Made by a program: the position numbers and the translations under genes. The notes beneath the pieces are model-generated. The model ran no database searches. It was given only the letters and a program-made list of their open reading frames with translations, and was not told the DNA's origin. Positions 50,597 through 64,000 of a DNA stretch of 64,000 nucleotides are shown here, one piece after another (position 1 is the first letter of the stretch; the number at the start of each line of letters is the position of its first letter). The DNA comes from Phymorhynchus buccinoides (Eukaryota; Mollusca; Gastropoda; Neogastropoda; Raphitomidae), in contig CM065712.1 in NCBI GenBank assembly GCA_017654935.2, positions 27,920,875 to 27,984,874 of the forward strand, read 5' to 3'.

Positions 50597-52900
50597 TTAT
50601 CAAATTAGGGACCGGGACTTAGCGATAGAGTTTTGGATACATACATTTCAGGAAATATATGACCAACATGCTCCCTTAATTAAAAAGAGAGTTAAGCACA
50701 CCAGCAAACCCCCTTGGTTAACTAAAGATGTAGACAATGAGGGATATAAAAGAGATAGCTTACTTACTTCAAAAGACAGAGAGGCATTCAATAAACAGAG
50801 GAATAAAGTGAACTCAATGAAGAGAAGGGCAATGAAAACATACTTTCAAGATTTGGTAACTTCCTCCCAGAATCAGAAATCAATTTGGAAAGCTATTAAC
50901 CTTTTGACTAACAGAAATTCTGACCATAAAGCGCATTGTCCAATATCAGAATTATCACCTGATTATTTAAACTTTCATTTCGCTATTGTTGCTGATAAGT
51001 TAATCACCTATGACAAAACGCATGAAAATGATTTACAAGAACTGGGTGATTACTGTCGTTCCAAAAATATTTCAACACCCTTTACCATACTGCCCATTTC
51101 TGTGACTGAAACGTTGAATTGCTTATTACATTTAAAACAGTCAGGATCAAGGGACTTAGATGGATTAGATAGTAAGATTTTAAAACTAGCTGCACCTGCC
51201 ATTGCAGACACGCTTACTTATGTTTACAATCTTTGCATTGATAAAGGACAATTTCCTACCTAATTTAAGCAAGCAAAAGTAATACCCTTTTATAAATCAG
51301 GTGATCGTACCAATCCCTCGAATTATCGCCCTATATCAGTACTTTCGCTCCTGTCAAAGCCACTGGAAAAACATATTCAATTGAATTTATGTAAGCATCT
51401 GAACCATTACGATCTACTTCATGAAAATCAATCAGGTTTTCGTGAAAACCACTCGTGTCACACATCTCTGACACATCTTACTGACAGATGTCTTTCAAAT
51501 ATTAATAATAACGAATTTACTGGAATTCTTTTTATTGACTTTGCTAAGGCATTTGATGTTATTAATCATGCCCTTTTGACAAGAAAACTTAAGTACTACA
51601 ATTTGTCCAGTCACGCCATTACATTTATTTCCTCTTTTCTTTGCGACCGTCAACAGCTCGTTGAAATCAGCTAAAAAAGATCAACATTATTACCAATTAA
51701 GTTTGGAGTTCCTCGGGGCTCAGTATTAGGACCCATTTTATTTTCTCTTTATGTAAATGACTTACCGCTATGTTTACAATGTTCCTCTGAAATGTTTGCT
51801 GATGACACATCTTTACAGTCTTGTAATAGTAACCCTAATGAATTGGTAAATGACCTCCAGAAAAATGTAGAAAAATTAGCGAACTGGACTGAAGAAAATC
51901 ATATGTCTCTAAATGCTACCAAAACAAAATGCATGTATGTTACCACGAGACAAAAAAGACAGAAAATGAACTCCTCGTTCCCATCATTGTTCATTCAAGA
52001 TCAAAAGATAGAAGAAGTATCTTCACATAAAGTCTTAGGTGTTGCTATAGACAATAATTTATCATGGTCCAATCATATATCTAATCTTGGCAAACGCATT
52101 TCAAAAAGAATCAACTTGCAAGAATAAAAATATTTTTGAATCGTGACGCACGAAAAAGCTTTTTTCATGCACATATCTTATCCCTTATAAATTATGCATC
52201 AACTCTTTGGGACAATAGCAGCGAAACAAATCTGAAACAATTAAATCGTTTACACAAACGAGCAATAAAATTAATACAGTTGAAGTCCAGTTCACTCACT
52301 AAATGTGATTACAAATCTTTAAACATCCTGCCATTTAAGGAAAGACTGTTATATAACAAATGTGTATGCATGTACAGCGTTGTGAATGGAATAGCCCCTA
52401 AGAAAATCACCCAACATTTTGTTAGCAACGAAAGCAGACATACACACAAACTTTCTTTTCCCAGACCCCGTAATAATCTTTATAAATCTAGTTTATTGTA
52501 CTCCGGCTGTACGGCGTGGAACAATTTATCTTTTAATTTAAAATCGTGTACATCAAGACAGACATTTATGAAAGCACTTAAATTTAATATGTTAGAAACC
52601 CTATGAATTAGTCTCTAACTTTAGAAATGTAGCACCTATTCCATCGGAACATGTTATTTTAATTGATACTTTACAATTTTTATACTTTGATTGTTCTTTG
52701 CTTTGTTCCATTGTGTCCGGGACATTTGTTAATATGGGTGATGGGGAGGAAATGAAATGGGGAAGGGACAACCACATTCATTCAATGTCCCATTCATTTA
52801 TTATCTCTCTCTCCATTCAATTACATTCAAATAGACATAAAACACAACAGACTGAAACAACAACAAGCGAAGCTTATAGCGTGCTCAGTTAGAAAATGTA
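50597..52900 (+). pseudogene. 5'-truncated LINE with RT domain
   Basis: Begins directly after a 0.7-kb (AC)n tract inside the EN-RT linker (PPWLTKDVDNEGYKRDSLLT). RT motifs: FKQAKVIPFYKSGDRTNPSN, QSGFRENHSCHTSL, GILFIDFAKAFDVINH, GVPRGSVLGPILFSLYVNDL, FADDTSL. Two stops (51261 and about 51672) and a frameshift near 52115 disable it. In motif B the usual Gln of PQGS is Arg. The C-terminal part runs to 52606 (GCTAWNNLSFNLKSC) with a short 3' UTR. Confidence 0.87.
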
Positions 52901-53179
52901 CACAGCAATATTGGCGGAATTAAACGTGGAAAACAAATGTACGAAAAAGAACAAAAAATAATGAAAATGAAATACTGGGTGGATGCAGAGTTGAATCAAC
53001 ACAGCTATATGAGAGAGAGAGAGGAGAGAGAGAGAGAGAAATGAGAATGGGGAAGGGAGAGTGAGAGAGACCGACCCAAATTTTCATTCACTGCCGTTGA
53101 TATACATCATAAGTATACACATCGCACAAGCTTATATATTGCACATGTTTTTTTATTTATTATATTCAATCTCTCTCTT

Positions 53180-53284
<105 letters not shown>

Positions 53285-53299
53285 AGAGTTATTTCAATG

Positions 53300-53468
53300 C
53301 GTTGTATTATTAGGCTAATGTTTAGTAGTTTGGAATGTTTTGTTTTGCATGTTGAGTTATTTTTCGAGTTGCTTTCGTATTACTTTTCATTCTGAGGACA
53401 GGATGAAAAAAAGCTGTCAAGCTTACTCCTTTATCCTCAATAAAGATCATTTTGACTTGACTTGACTT

Positions 53469-53470
<2 letters not shown>
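53300..53470 (+). repeat. LINE/SINE 3' end with (TTGAC)n tail
   Basis: CAATAAAGATCATTTTGAC followed by TTGAC repeats that pass into (AC)n. AATAAA plus a pentamer tail is the structure of a LINE 3' end. No coding part is visible. Confidence 0.55.
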
Positions 53471-53726
<256 letters not shown>

Positions 53727-54329
53727 CCATACGGCACAATCAACACACACACTGCATACACATACATACACACACACACATTGCACGCACACGCACATAC
53801 AAAGCAATCAAGCAAGCAAGCAGGGGTCTATCCTGATTGAGCGGTATTGACTTTGTTAAAACTGTATAACATAAAAATAATTATAGTTTGAAGACAACAT
53901 TAATCACTACAACATACTCACATTCAGTATGCCTGTTTGCTCAATTTTGCATCCAAAATTCAGACTGTTGTGAGTGTGTGTGTTTTGTTATGCTGTTCGT
54001 ATTTTACTTGTTTATTTGTTTGCTGATTTGTTTGTTTTTATGTGCTTTTCTAATGTATTGATAAACCATGTTCGATAAGAGTATTTTTAATCATGTACGT
54101 ATCATGCATTCACTATGAGGCCATTGCAAGTTCAGAAAGTATTAACCAAACACCCTTTTTGTGTTTATTAGTTCCAAGAATCGCCAATTAATTGTTCCAC
54201 TATTTTTTTCATCCTGTTAGAACATACATGCTTTTGCTTTGTTGTCATGTGTGCTAGTTTACTACATCCACACTAATCAGATCAATATTATTTAGCTCAT
54301 ATCTGCTATTGTCTGAGGTAATACACCAA

Positions 54330-54600
54330 GCGGTAAAGACTCCACCGATAATAATAGTACCACACAAGATCAGCACCGGCGCTGTGCACCGCCCCAGCCT
54401 CCAATCCAAGCTGGAGTCTCTTCCTCCTCGGCAGCGACGTGGCCACGGCCTGCAATTTAAAAGATTTCAATGCCGCACTAAGTATCGATCAAATGCATTC
54501 CTTCCAAGGACCATCAGGGAGTGGAATGATCTGCGCAGGACGACCTCTGCTCCTACACTGCTGCTACCCCCAGTGGGTCAGCGGTGCAAGGGGATCATCA
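54330..54600 (+). pseudogene. LINE C-terminal fragment
   Basis: Encodes FQCRTKYRSNAFLPRTIREW and NDLRRTTSAPTL, the end region of many CR1/Jockey-type reverse transcriptases (R-T-I-x-x-W-N-x-L). Upstream protein is absent. A C-rich run follows at about 54614-54642. Confidence 0.6.
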
Positions 54601-54871
54601 ATAAGCCCATCAGCCCCCCCCCCTCCCCCCCCCCCCCACTCCCCCGCTCACTCAACCCCTCCACACCCTGTTTCCAGGACGCAGCATCACGCTCAGACCC
54701 GAGCAGCGGGCGCGAGCTGGCTGGGTCACTAAACCCGAACACCCCTATGTCAATGCAGCAGCTTGGGCCCAGTATCAGATGGAACCTCCTTTTTCAGTCT
54801 TTTGTTTTGTTCCTAAGGATGCCAGAATGATCAATTTAATGATCGTGGGCCCCAAAGAGAAGAAGAAGAAG

Positions 54872-55125
54872 ACACAAACAAACACACAACAAGTGAAGAG
54901 TGACGATAGTTTACTGACGAGACAAAACAGAACATGTAATATTTCAACAACAATGTTTTTGTCAAACAACATAGAAAATATAACAATACAGCCAAGCAGT
55001 CTCCAAAGTATTGTTCTTTGTTCCATGTTGTTGAACAAAGACATTTTGGTTGAAATAGTACATGTTCTGTTTTGTCTCGTCAGTAAACTAACATCACTCT
55101 GCACTTGCTGTGTATTTGTTTGTGT
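54872..55125. repeat. 254-bp fold-back element
   Basis: The left arm (from 54872, ACACAAACAAACACACAACA) and right arm (ending 55125) are reverse complements over about 115 bp with some mismatches. Both contain GTTTACTGACGAGACAAAAC or its complement. The two strands thus encode nearly the same peptide (SLLTRQNRTC). It lies 0.3 kb downstream of the receptor 55436-59299. Confidence 0.85.
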
Positions 55126-55366
55126 GCTGCTATTATTATGTGGTGTTTTGATCTGTGTTTGTGTGGTGCTATCATGATGTGGTGTTTTGATCTGTGTTTG
55201 TGTGGTACTATCATTATGTGGTGTTTTGATCTGTGTTTGTGTGGTGCTATCATGATGTGGTGTTTTGATCTGTGTTTGTGTGGTACTATCATTATGTGCT
55301 GTTTTGATCTGTGTTTGTGTGCTGCTATCATTATGTGGTGTTTTGATCTGTATTTGTGTGGTACTT
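55126..55366. repeat. 39-bp minisatellite, about six copies
   Basis: GTTTTGATCTGTGTTTGTG recurs at 55145, 55184, 55223, 55262, 55301 and 55340, exactly 39 bp apart. This keeps a minus-strand frame open (unit TQIKTPHNDSTTQ). I treat it as a minisatellite in the receptor's 3' flank, not as a gene. Confidence 0.92.
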
Positions 55367-55435
55367 CGGTCAGTGACGTTGCAGTCTGTTTCAGGTTTTA
55401 GTTGGGAGTTTGTTTTTACCACATAATATACTTAA

Positions 55436-58400
55436 TTATTGTTTGCGTATTTTAAGTCTTGACCTTAACACCTGCACTAGTCGATTCTCTTGTGCCTGTT
55501 TCTGACGTTCGGTGGCAGCTGTCCACAAATGTAAAGCAGGGGCAAGTGCAGAACTGAGTGGAAACATGAACACAGTCATGTGCAAAGGAAACTGGTCTGT
55601 GGCTCTACTTTCACCCAACATTGCAAAACAAGAAACAGCAAACGCAAATCGTGTAACAGAATCCATGCAAACCAGCTTAACAAGCAAATGCAATGACGTG
55701 TACACTGGCCTTGTGTTGGGGTTGGCTAATATTCGATATTTGGGCGTTTTCTTGTAAGTGATGGCTTGGCAACTGACTGCAATCGTGTTGAAAAGGACGT
55801 TGAAAACCATGGTGAATGTAAACCAGTTTAGATCATGACGGGAGTTGTGGCAGTCGAAGGGGAGTGGACGACATAAAGCAGAATGGCCATACAGTTCCCG
55901 TTGTGGCAATCCAGGAAGAAAGGGCGAAACTGACAGTGCAAAACCACAAAGCCATGCTAGTGCACACAATGCAATTGTTGTATTGTTAGCAAATGACCAT
56001 CTCGTCAAAGGAAAGAACATGTGAATGGTGTGGGCGATCGTCATAAAACAGGTGATCATGATTGAGACTTCATAGGACAAGAAAGATAGAAATCCAGCCA
56101 TTTTGCAAACCATATTCCTGGGCCATGTCTTTTCAAAATGATAATAATCTTCTTGTAGTACTTCATTAGTAATTGTAATAATAGCTGTGTGGATGCCCAT
56201 ACAGATGCTCGCAACGTGCAAGTTAGCAATGAAAATGGTAACATTTATTTTAAACATACCCGTTGTCCTGCACAGAAGTACAAGGCAGGTACAATTGCCT
56301 ACAATGGACAGAGCGCTGGTCAGCCAAAAGAGCAACTGGTGCAGTTTGTTTGGCAGCAGCATTTGGCAGGACGGAATGACAGGCTGTGGTGCTAAACACC
56401 TGGTCTTGTGGGACGTTTCTGGAAGAAGTTTGGCACAGCAAAACACATAGTTTGAAGCATATATAAACTTCACAGACGTCAATGGAGACAGGAAATCTAA
56501 CGGATATGTGTTGATTGAAGTTCCTCTCAGGTCTAGTTCTTCTAAGCTTGCTGCATTCTTGAAACCCACTGATGGTATTCTTTCAATCCATGAAAAAGAT
56601 ACATTCAGTGACTGCAATTGTGGAAGATGTATATTTAGAATTGTGTTGATATTGACAAGTTTTGTTTCTGATATGTCTATCTTTTTCAACTCAAAGTTTA
56701 CAATTTTACTGAAAGTTTTACACATAAGCGATAAAGGATTGTTTGATAATTCAAGAGTCCTTAGCTTGGGAAAATTTAAGAAAACGTTAATATCTAAATA
56801 TTTTAAATCGTTATGAGTCAAACTTATAACATGCAAATGGTTTAAGTTCACAGCTGAAACATTTGTTAGTGAGCAGTGGGAAAGATCCAGATGAATAAGG
56901 TAGAGGTTTGCTCGCACATCTTCCAAAGCCATTCCTGAACCAGAAGCATCCAGGAAACGTAACTGGGGAAAACGATGAGCACCGAAGAGCTGAAGACAGC
57001 GAAAGGATTCTCCATGACACAGGCAGCCTTGAGGACAGGCCCTGTCGCACAGCCACTCGTCATCTCTCTGCTGACACTGGCCCCAGCCGTCACACAGGTG
57101 GTCCGCATGCAGACACACTGTGGAAGCTCGGCATCGGAAGAACCCAGGACAGGCTAGTGAGTCACAGTCTTGTTCGTCCTCACCATACGTGCAGTCAGCG
57201 AATCCATTGCAGCGAGTGTAGACAGGGAGACAGTACAACCGATCAGTGGTGCAGGAGTAATGACTGTCTGGGCATTCGTCAGAACGCTTCATCCTTTCTT
57301 GAGCGAAATACCCTGTTCCGTCAAGGTTTATGAAAACTTTCCAATCTTTATTAGCATCTTTGAATCCGTTTGCATCGTCGTAGCGTCGTTTGCATCCTAC
57401 TTCGTCAGAATCATCCACACAATCTGCATGGTAGTTGCATTGTTGACTAGCATGTACATATTGTTTGCTTTTGCATCGAAATCCTATGTGTAGTGGATGC
57501 ACACAAAATGACTCATCACTGGTGTCTGAGCAATCCTGGATGAAGTTACACACCTGGGAATAAACTAATGTTGTGGCATCGTCGTCACAAATAAACGGCC
57601 TGACTACAAACGCTGCAGTTAAATTACTTCCCAGTGCAACTATTGGTGCATAGCTCGTTGCTAACAACCTTGCGTTGCTGTAGCAATCTACATTACAAGT
57701 CAGAACAGTGTGTGCCACTTGACCGTCTCTACACACAACCAAATCTTGTTTTGTCTGACTGTGAATAACTGATTGGGAGTTAGGATACGACACCTTTACT
57801 GTTTGAAACGCAACACGACTTTCTCTTGGCCACTTTATTTCACAAAGTATGTTTTTTGACATGATGCCAGTCATCAGGGGTTCCCACCTAAAAACCATCG
57901 AGTCTAGTGTTGAAGACATCGGATGGTCCATAGGATAGTACTGCGCTATTGTGGCAAAATGATCCATACTGTAGATCAAAGTGAAATTCAACCACTTACG
58001 GAACTTTCTGTAGGCGAAAGGTACCCAGCGCCAACCTGAACTGTAGGCTACGCTCACTTGAAACGCTTCATAGTTCCAGAAAATGTCTCTCATGTCTTCT
58101 TGCTCTCTTCTTGATTGTAAAGAAGCCAGTTTGCCCCCTATCTCTTGGCACTTGAAGGACGCTATCATATGGGACACTGCAGACTTAAAGCTGATGTATT
58201 TAAAACACTTGTTCAGTGATGACACCAGGCCCTGGCATTCAGTGCTGCTGAAAGGACAGTGTTCTGTTTCATCGACACCATTGTCACACTCTGGTTTTAA
58301 GTTACAGTGTACATGTTGCCGAAAGTGAGCATAGTGTTTTGCACTGCAGTTGAATAAATCATTTCCGACCGTTTGCGGACTGAGAGAGTTGAGATGGAAA

Positions 58401-59299
58401 GAAAAACGAATCATCAGCCTACTGCTTTGACTTACAGAGCTTTGAAATGTGAGTGCTTTGTTCATGTGCACTTCAACTTTGGTTGTCTGTAAGATTCTTG
58501 CTGGGGAATCCCATGTGTCGCACAGAGACATGACTCTGTCAAAGCTGACTCCTGGTTCCTGATACCTCAGCTCTATAGGTTGATTACATTTCTTGGAGGA
58601 TGCTCCTTGGAAACTCAGCATGGTGACATGGAACCTGGGTACACGCAACACTGTCATAAACCCACCAGATTTCATGAAATTTTGAAGCGGTACTGATACA
58701 GAACCAGACTGTTCTGATACATGCTTAATGAGAAAACTATGATTTAAAACTGCCTCAAACCGTAGTACAACATTGGGATAGTTATAGTGTACAAAGTACA
58801 TGTGCCTTGAAGACGACTCAACAAACTTCTCCTCCCGAGAATGATGACTGCATTGTAATCTGTATTGGATAAAGTCATCAAACAAATCACGGGCCAGAGG
58901 CCTTCTGTCGAAGAATGTTCTGGTATCCCAAGGTCTAGAGACACACCAGTATTCCAATCGGAGGACGTGAACACGAAGGAAGTGACCTTCCGGTGCCATT
59001 ACGTGCACGACGCAATAGTTTGTGGGATCCCCACACGTGCCATGCACCATTCCTTGGTTAGTGGGAATATTTGACAAAATGGACCTACCGCACCAGGTCA
59101 AGTTGATCTGGGTATTCGTCATGTTGGGCAGCTGTTGATCTAGGATAAAGTCTGATCCTGGACATTGTTTGATGGTATTTTGAGGTTCTTCAGAATTGCT
59201 TTCGTTGTCCATTGAACTAATTTCGGCAAAGTCCCTACCAACTACGCCGATCATAGAAAGTAATACATTGTGAATAAAACACACAGACAGGGCATTGTT
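55436..59299 (-). CDS. GRL101-like receptor paralogue with degenerate 7TM activation motifs
   Basis: One open exon of 1287 codons ending in TAA, paralogous to the receptor at 45273-48632 and on the same strand. Seen in order: hydrophobic signal-like start; two CUB-like regions (about 40-310); LDLa (about 320-360, NGVDETEHC); C-type-lectin-like region (about 362-505); four further LDLa modules (about 580-765); LRR N-cap CPQGCLC; LRRs to about 960; seven helices from about 986. Motifs lost relative to the neighbour: D2.50 is Ser (NLHVASICMG), DRY is Ala-His (MTIAHTIH), CWxP is TRFA, NPxxY is APALH. TM1 GN and the TM3 cysteine remain. Family knowledge: those residues drive class A receptor switching, so G-protein signalling is doubtful; a decoy or adhesion role is inference. 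Start: the first ATG is at 59254, but TTATTTTCTTATAG just upstream looks like a splice acceptor and the frame is open from there, so a short first exon is likely. Confidence 0.85.
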   Translation of the reverse strand, partial: NNALSVCFIHNVLLSMIGVVGRDFAEISSMDNESNSEEPQNTIKQCPGSDFILDQQLPNMTNTQINLTWCGRSILSNIPTNQGMVHGTCGDPTNYCVVHVMAPEGHFLRVHVLRLEYWCVSRPWDTRTFFDRRPLARDLFDDFIQYRLQCSHHSREEKFVESSSRHMYFVHYNYPNVVLRFEAVLNHSFLIKHVSEQSGSVSVPLQNFMKSGGFMTVLRVPRFHVTMLSFQGASSKKCNQPIELRYQEPGVSFDRVMSLCDTWDSPARILQTTKVEVHMNKALTFQSSVSQSSRLMIRFSFHLNSLSPQTVGNDLFNCSAKHYAHFRQHVHCNLKPECDNGVDETEHCPFSSTECQGLVSSLNKCFKYISFKSAVSHMIASFKCQEIGGKLASLQSRREQEDMRDIFWNYEAFQVSVAYSSGWRWVPFAYRKFRKWLNFTLIYSMDHFATIAQYYPMDHPMSSTLDSMVFRWEPLMTGIMSKNILCEIKWPRESRVAFQTVKVSYPNSQSVIHSQTKQDLVVCRDGQVAHTVLTCNVDCYSNARLLATSYAPIVALGSNLTAAFVVRPFICDDDATTLVYSQVCNFIQDCSDTSDESFCVHPLHIGFRCKSKQYVHASQQCNYHADCVDDSDEVGCKRRYDDANGFKDANKDWKVFINLDGTGYFAQERMKRSDECPDSHYSCTTDRLYCLPVYTRCNGFADCTYGEDEQDCDSLACPGFFRCRASTVCLHADHLCDGWGQCQQRDDEWLCDRACPQGCLCHGESFRCLQLFGAHRFPQLRFLDASGSGMALEDVRANLYLIHLDLSHCSLTNVSAVNLNHLHVISLTHNDLKYLDINVFLNFPKLRTLELSNNPLSLMCKTFSKIVNFELKKIDISETKLVNINTILNIHLPQLQSLNVSFSWIERIPSVGFKNAASLEELDLRGTSINTYPLDFLSPLTSVKFIYASNYVFCCAKLLPETSHKTRCLAPQPVIPSCQMLLPNKLHQLLFWLTSALSIVGNCTCLVLLCRTTGMFKINVTIFIANLHVASICMGIHTAIITITNEVLQEDYYHFEKTWPRNMVCKMAGFLSFLSYEVSIMITCFMTIAHTIHMFFPLTRWSFANNTTIALCALAWLCGFALSVSPFLPGLPQRELYGHSALCRPLPFDCHNSRHDLNWFTFTMVFNVLFNTIAVSCQAITYKKTPKYRILANPNTRPVYTSLHLLVKLVCMDSVTRFAFAVSCFAMLGESRATDQFPLHMTVFMFPLSSALAPALHLWTAATERQKQAQENRLVQVLRSRLKIRKQ

Positions 59300-59469
59300 C
59301 TATAAGAAAATAATACTGGACGAATATTTTGCAAAACCCATAGTATTTGTGTTGGAAGTAAACTCGCAAGGTTTTGGGAATCAAAGATCAGTATGCACAA
59401 GATTAGGCCTACAAATTAACGTTAGAGGGACAGACAGACGTCACGTGCAGAGAGACTGACAAACAGGCA

Positions 59470-61624
<2,155 letters not shown>

Positions 61625-61639
61625 GGCTCAAGAAGGGGA

Positions 61640-63049
61640 GTCAAAAACTTTAGCATGAGACGGAGTTATCAGCCCTTCTCTATTACAGCAGGCACCCGTT
61701 TAATTGATTTTGCTACCCGAGTTCTGTCAAGGCCATGACTCAACAAACCGTGCAACATGAAATTTGTGCTTTCCCCACGTGTCTCGCTTTGCGAGTGCAA
61801 CAGGCAAAACGTATTTTATTTTAATTTTCTCTACAATTTTGAATCGTAGTCAAGAAATCGAAAAGGCAGCGATTCAACTCCAAACCGGCACATTTGCTGT
61901 TTGGAACTCGAGGGCGTTCGCTCGCCAAGACGGAAGCAGCCACACCTCCTTCGTTGGACATCGTGGTGGGATCGACCCCAGCTTGCCAGGTGCTCGTCGA
62001 TGAGCAAAGAAGAGAAGAGAAGAGAAGAAACGAGAAGAAGAGAGAAGAGAAGAAAAGCCACAACGCCAGAGAATTGTGGGAGCGCTGGGTGGGTGAAGCT
62101 GAGCAGAGAGCTGAGCCGAGGAACTGAACAGCTGAGACTGAGGGCGCAACCACGGGACCCTTCCCACCCCATTTCACGGGCTAGTCTTCATGGACGAATG
62201 AGGTGTGTAGCACGTCGTATCGAAATTAGAAAACGGGTTTTATGTTTCAATTTGAGCTAGGTTTCTGTATTTTCGCGTGAGTAGGCCTACGTATTATAGC
62301 TGTTTTCATGTTTTTCTTTATAGTACGAAGTTTCGGTTGACACTGTTTCCTTTCGATAATAATTATAGCCATTGTAATTTTCGATGTAAATAATTGTTCA
62401 AACGCTATCCCGCGCTTTGGGAACTAAAGTTTTCATAATTCTTGCTCAGCAGCATAACTGGAACTATACTGTACAGGAGATATTGCAGCCAGGCCAACCA
62501 GTTTTGCGCTGGACAACCGACCAGATAAGACGTGTGATTCATAGCTGCTGTGGCATCACCACCCTCTGTGCGGGCTAGGCCGAGGGCCTGGTTTACTGAC
62601 TGGTGTTCTGTGTAGTGCAGAGAGAATGGAATGTTCCACTCTCCTATTCTGTGTTCTCTTTACTGGGTGACTTTGTCAAAGTCATTTGCACACTGGTGGT
62701 TTCTGTTATTGCCTATGACAGGCCTATCACTCTCATAACGAAACCAAACAATCAACCATCGGTTGTGGGACCAGTTGTGCTACAAATGTGACAACGACAA
62801 TGAGAAATATATATTGAGCCATCGACATGAAGACCTGTCTCAACCAGACACGAGTAAGTGACATCACTTCATTAAGATTAGAAAAACTATTGTCACTGAC
62901 ATAAGAACGAGGAAAACAATAACGAAAGAAGAAAAGGGTGAGGTCACTCACATGCATGTATAAACAGGCATTGGCCAAGAGGAAATGTGAACTGACGGCA
63001 AGAGAGGTAAGAAACAGATAGAATTTCCTATCGTTACTGAAAAACAGTT
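61640..63049. other. Unassigned, partly GC-richer stretch
   Basis: 61860-62200 is GC-richer and contains a (GAAGA)n run at about 62005-62058. Competing frames exist on both strands with no recognisable domain, so no gene is called. Confidence 0.4.
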
Positions 63050-63298
63050 ATAAGGCACCGGCGGTGTCAAGGAAGAACCAAAATATTGATATTATTTCAG
63101 GAAATTGCCCTATCAGGGACACATATTATCAGGAACACACTTTAAGGCACCGGTGGTGTCAGGGAAGAAGCCAAAATATTAATATTGTTTCAGGAAATTG
63201 CCCTATCAGGGACACATATACAGAAACACACTATAAGGTGTCAGGGAAGAAGCCGAAATATTAATATTATTTCAGGAAATTGCCCTATCAGGGTCACA
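63050..63298. repeat. About 93-bp tandem repeat, 2.8 copies
   Basis: CAGGAAATTGCCCTATCAGG recurs at 63098, 63191 and 63273, each preceded by AAGGCACCGG or GTGTCAGGGAAGAAG and AATATT. Confidence 0.88.
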
Positions 63299-64000
63299 TT
63301 CTTTCCGCTGCTGGTAGCAATTAAATCTGCATATGTAATGCGAAACGCCTACCAAACAAACACTGTGTTACTGGTTCATAACAAATCTGTCAAACTCTTA
63401 TGCTCTTGGAAAAAAGACTATTACCCCAAACCTTGTCGTGAAGTATTGGAACCCCGCCCTAATTACATCGTTAATACGGTGGGGAAAATACAGGGGATAA
63501 GGAAACAAAGGGGAAATCACATCGCAATGGTATGACAGGCTCAAGGCGATACTGAACCAGTGGTGACGGAGGTAGACTCTCCATTTGAACAGTCTCTGGC
63601 TATAAGACAAATAACATGAGCAAGGAGAACGTTTGCTACAGAACATTTCATTTCTAGGCTGACATAAATTTTCAGGCTCACACATTCTTTCCTCTGCGAG
63701 CTTCAGATACCAAGAATACAGACAATAACCGCACCATGTGTACCATCAGAGAGTGTGTAAAGGGGTACCATGCAGGTTTCTGTGGCCTTGAACACTATGA
63801 ACCAAAAGCAATGCGCTTCTGGTAGACTGATCGGAGATAACTCCAATTACTACTCAATACTGGCGTACCTTAATTTCCTTTATAAATACATGTAGAAGGT
63901 ACACTTCAATTTGCCACTCACACATGGTGACAGACACACAGGGGAAAAGAGTACATTTGCAGATACAGGACCCTGATTTCAAATGACATTTGACATGGTG
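63299..64000. other. Unassigned right end of the window
   Basis: No convincing frame or repeat recognised. Confidence 0.4.

Noticed and set aside
54775..55422. 215-codon minus-strand frame with TQIKTPHND repeats
   Set aside because: Made by the 39-bp minisatellite and fold-back arm; no start context or domain.
61900..61985. tRNA or tRNA-derived SINE head (GGTCGATCCC-like box)
   Set aside because: The possible A and B boxes are too close together and imperfect; no cloverleaf.
61821..62260. Overlapping frames of about 80-119 codons on both strands in a GC-richer patch
   Set aside because: No domain, no splice support, strongly shaped by a (GAAGA)n run.

Overview
The window looks like a piece of a molluscan, most likely gastropod, genome. 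It is dominated by (GA)n/(CT)n and (AC)n tracts, many decayed non-LTR retrotransposons, MITEs and minisatellites. The genes show eukaryotic splice signals, and the receptor pair resembles the snail GRL101 / type-C LGR family. No rRNA, tRNA, CRISPR array or prokaryotic operon is visible. Species cannot be named from the sequence alone.

Layout. Bases 1-13783 are one contig, followed by a gap of exactly 500 N (13784-14283), then a second contig. Bases 1 to about 13140 are repeated almost base for base at 19000 to about 32130 (offset 18999 at the left, about 19036 further right). This is either a haplotig placed beside its allele or a large recent duplication. The block holds a Ty3/gypsy-like LTR element with a gag-to-integrase-finger ORF, inserted in an 81/84-bp minisatellite. 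It also holds two LINE relics, a fold-back MITE, a hairpin-ended repeat family and long microsatellites.

The second contig starts with an RNase H-bearing LINE relic split by a TTAA-flanked MITE (14362-15700). Next, on the minus strand, is a compact three-exon gene (16125-17718) for a secreted, cysteine-rich peptide: signal peptide, short acidic pro-region ending in Lys-Arg, and a mature peptide with a CC-C-C core. No long ORF reveals it; it appears only from splice sites and matching phases. The intact LTR element 17982-21017 lies directly upstream in the same orientation.

From 32.7 kb onward: a decayed ankyrin-repeat pseudogene (34310-36487, minus); repeats; a LINE (42714-44375); a 32-bp minisatellite; and two large minus-strand receptors with CUB-like, LDLa, C-type-lectin-like, LDLa, LRR and 7TM regions (45273-48632 and 55436-59299). 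They are separated by a 0.7-kb (AC)n tract, another LINE (50597-52900) and microsatellites. The first receptor keeps the class A GPCR activation motifs. The second has lost all of them while keeping an open frame of 1287 codons. The right end holds a LINE 3' part and sequence I cannot assign.

The real or probable host genes are therefore the peptide precursor, the two receptors and the ankyrin pseudogene. The rest is mobile or simple-sequence DNA.
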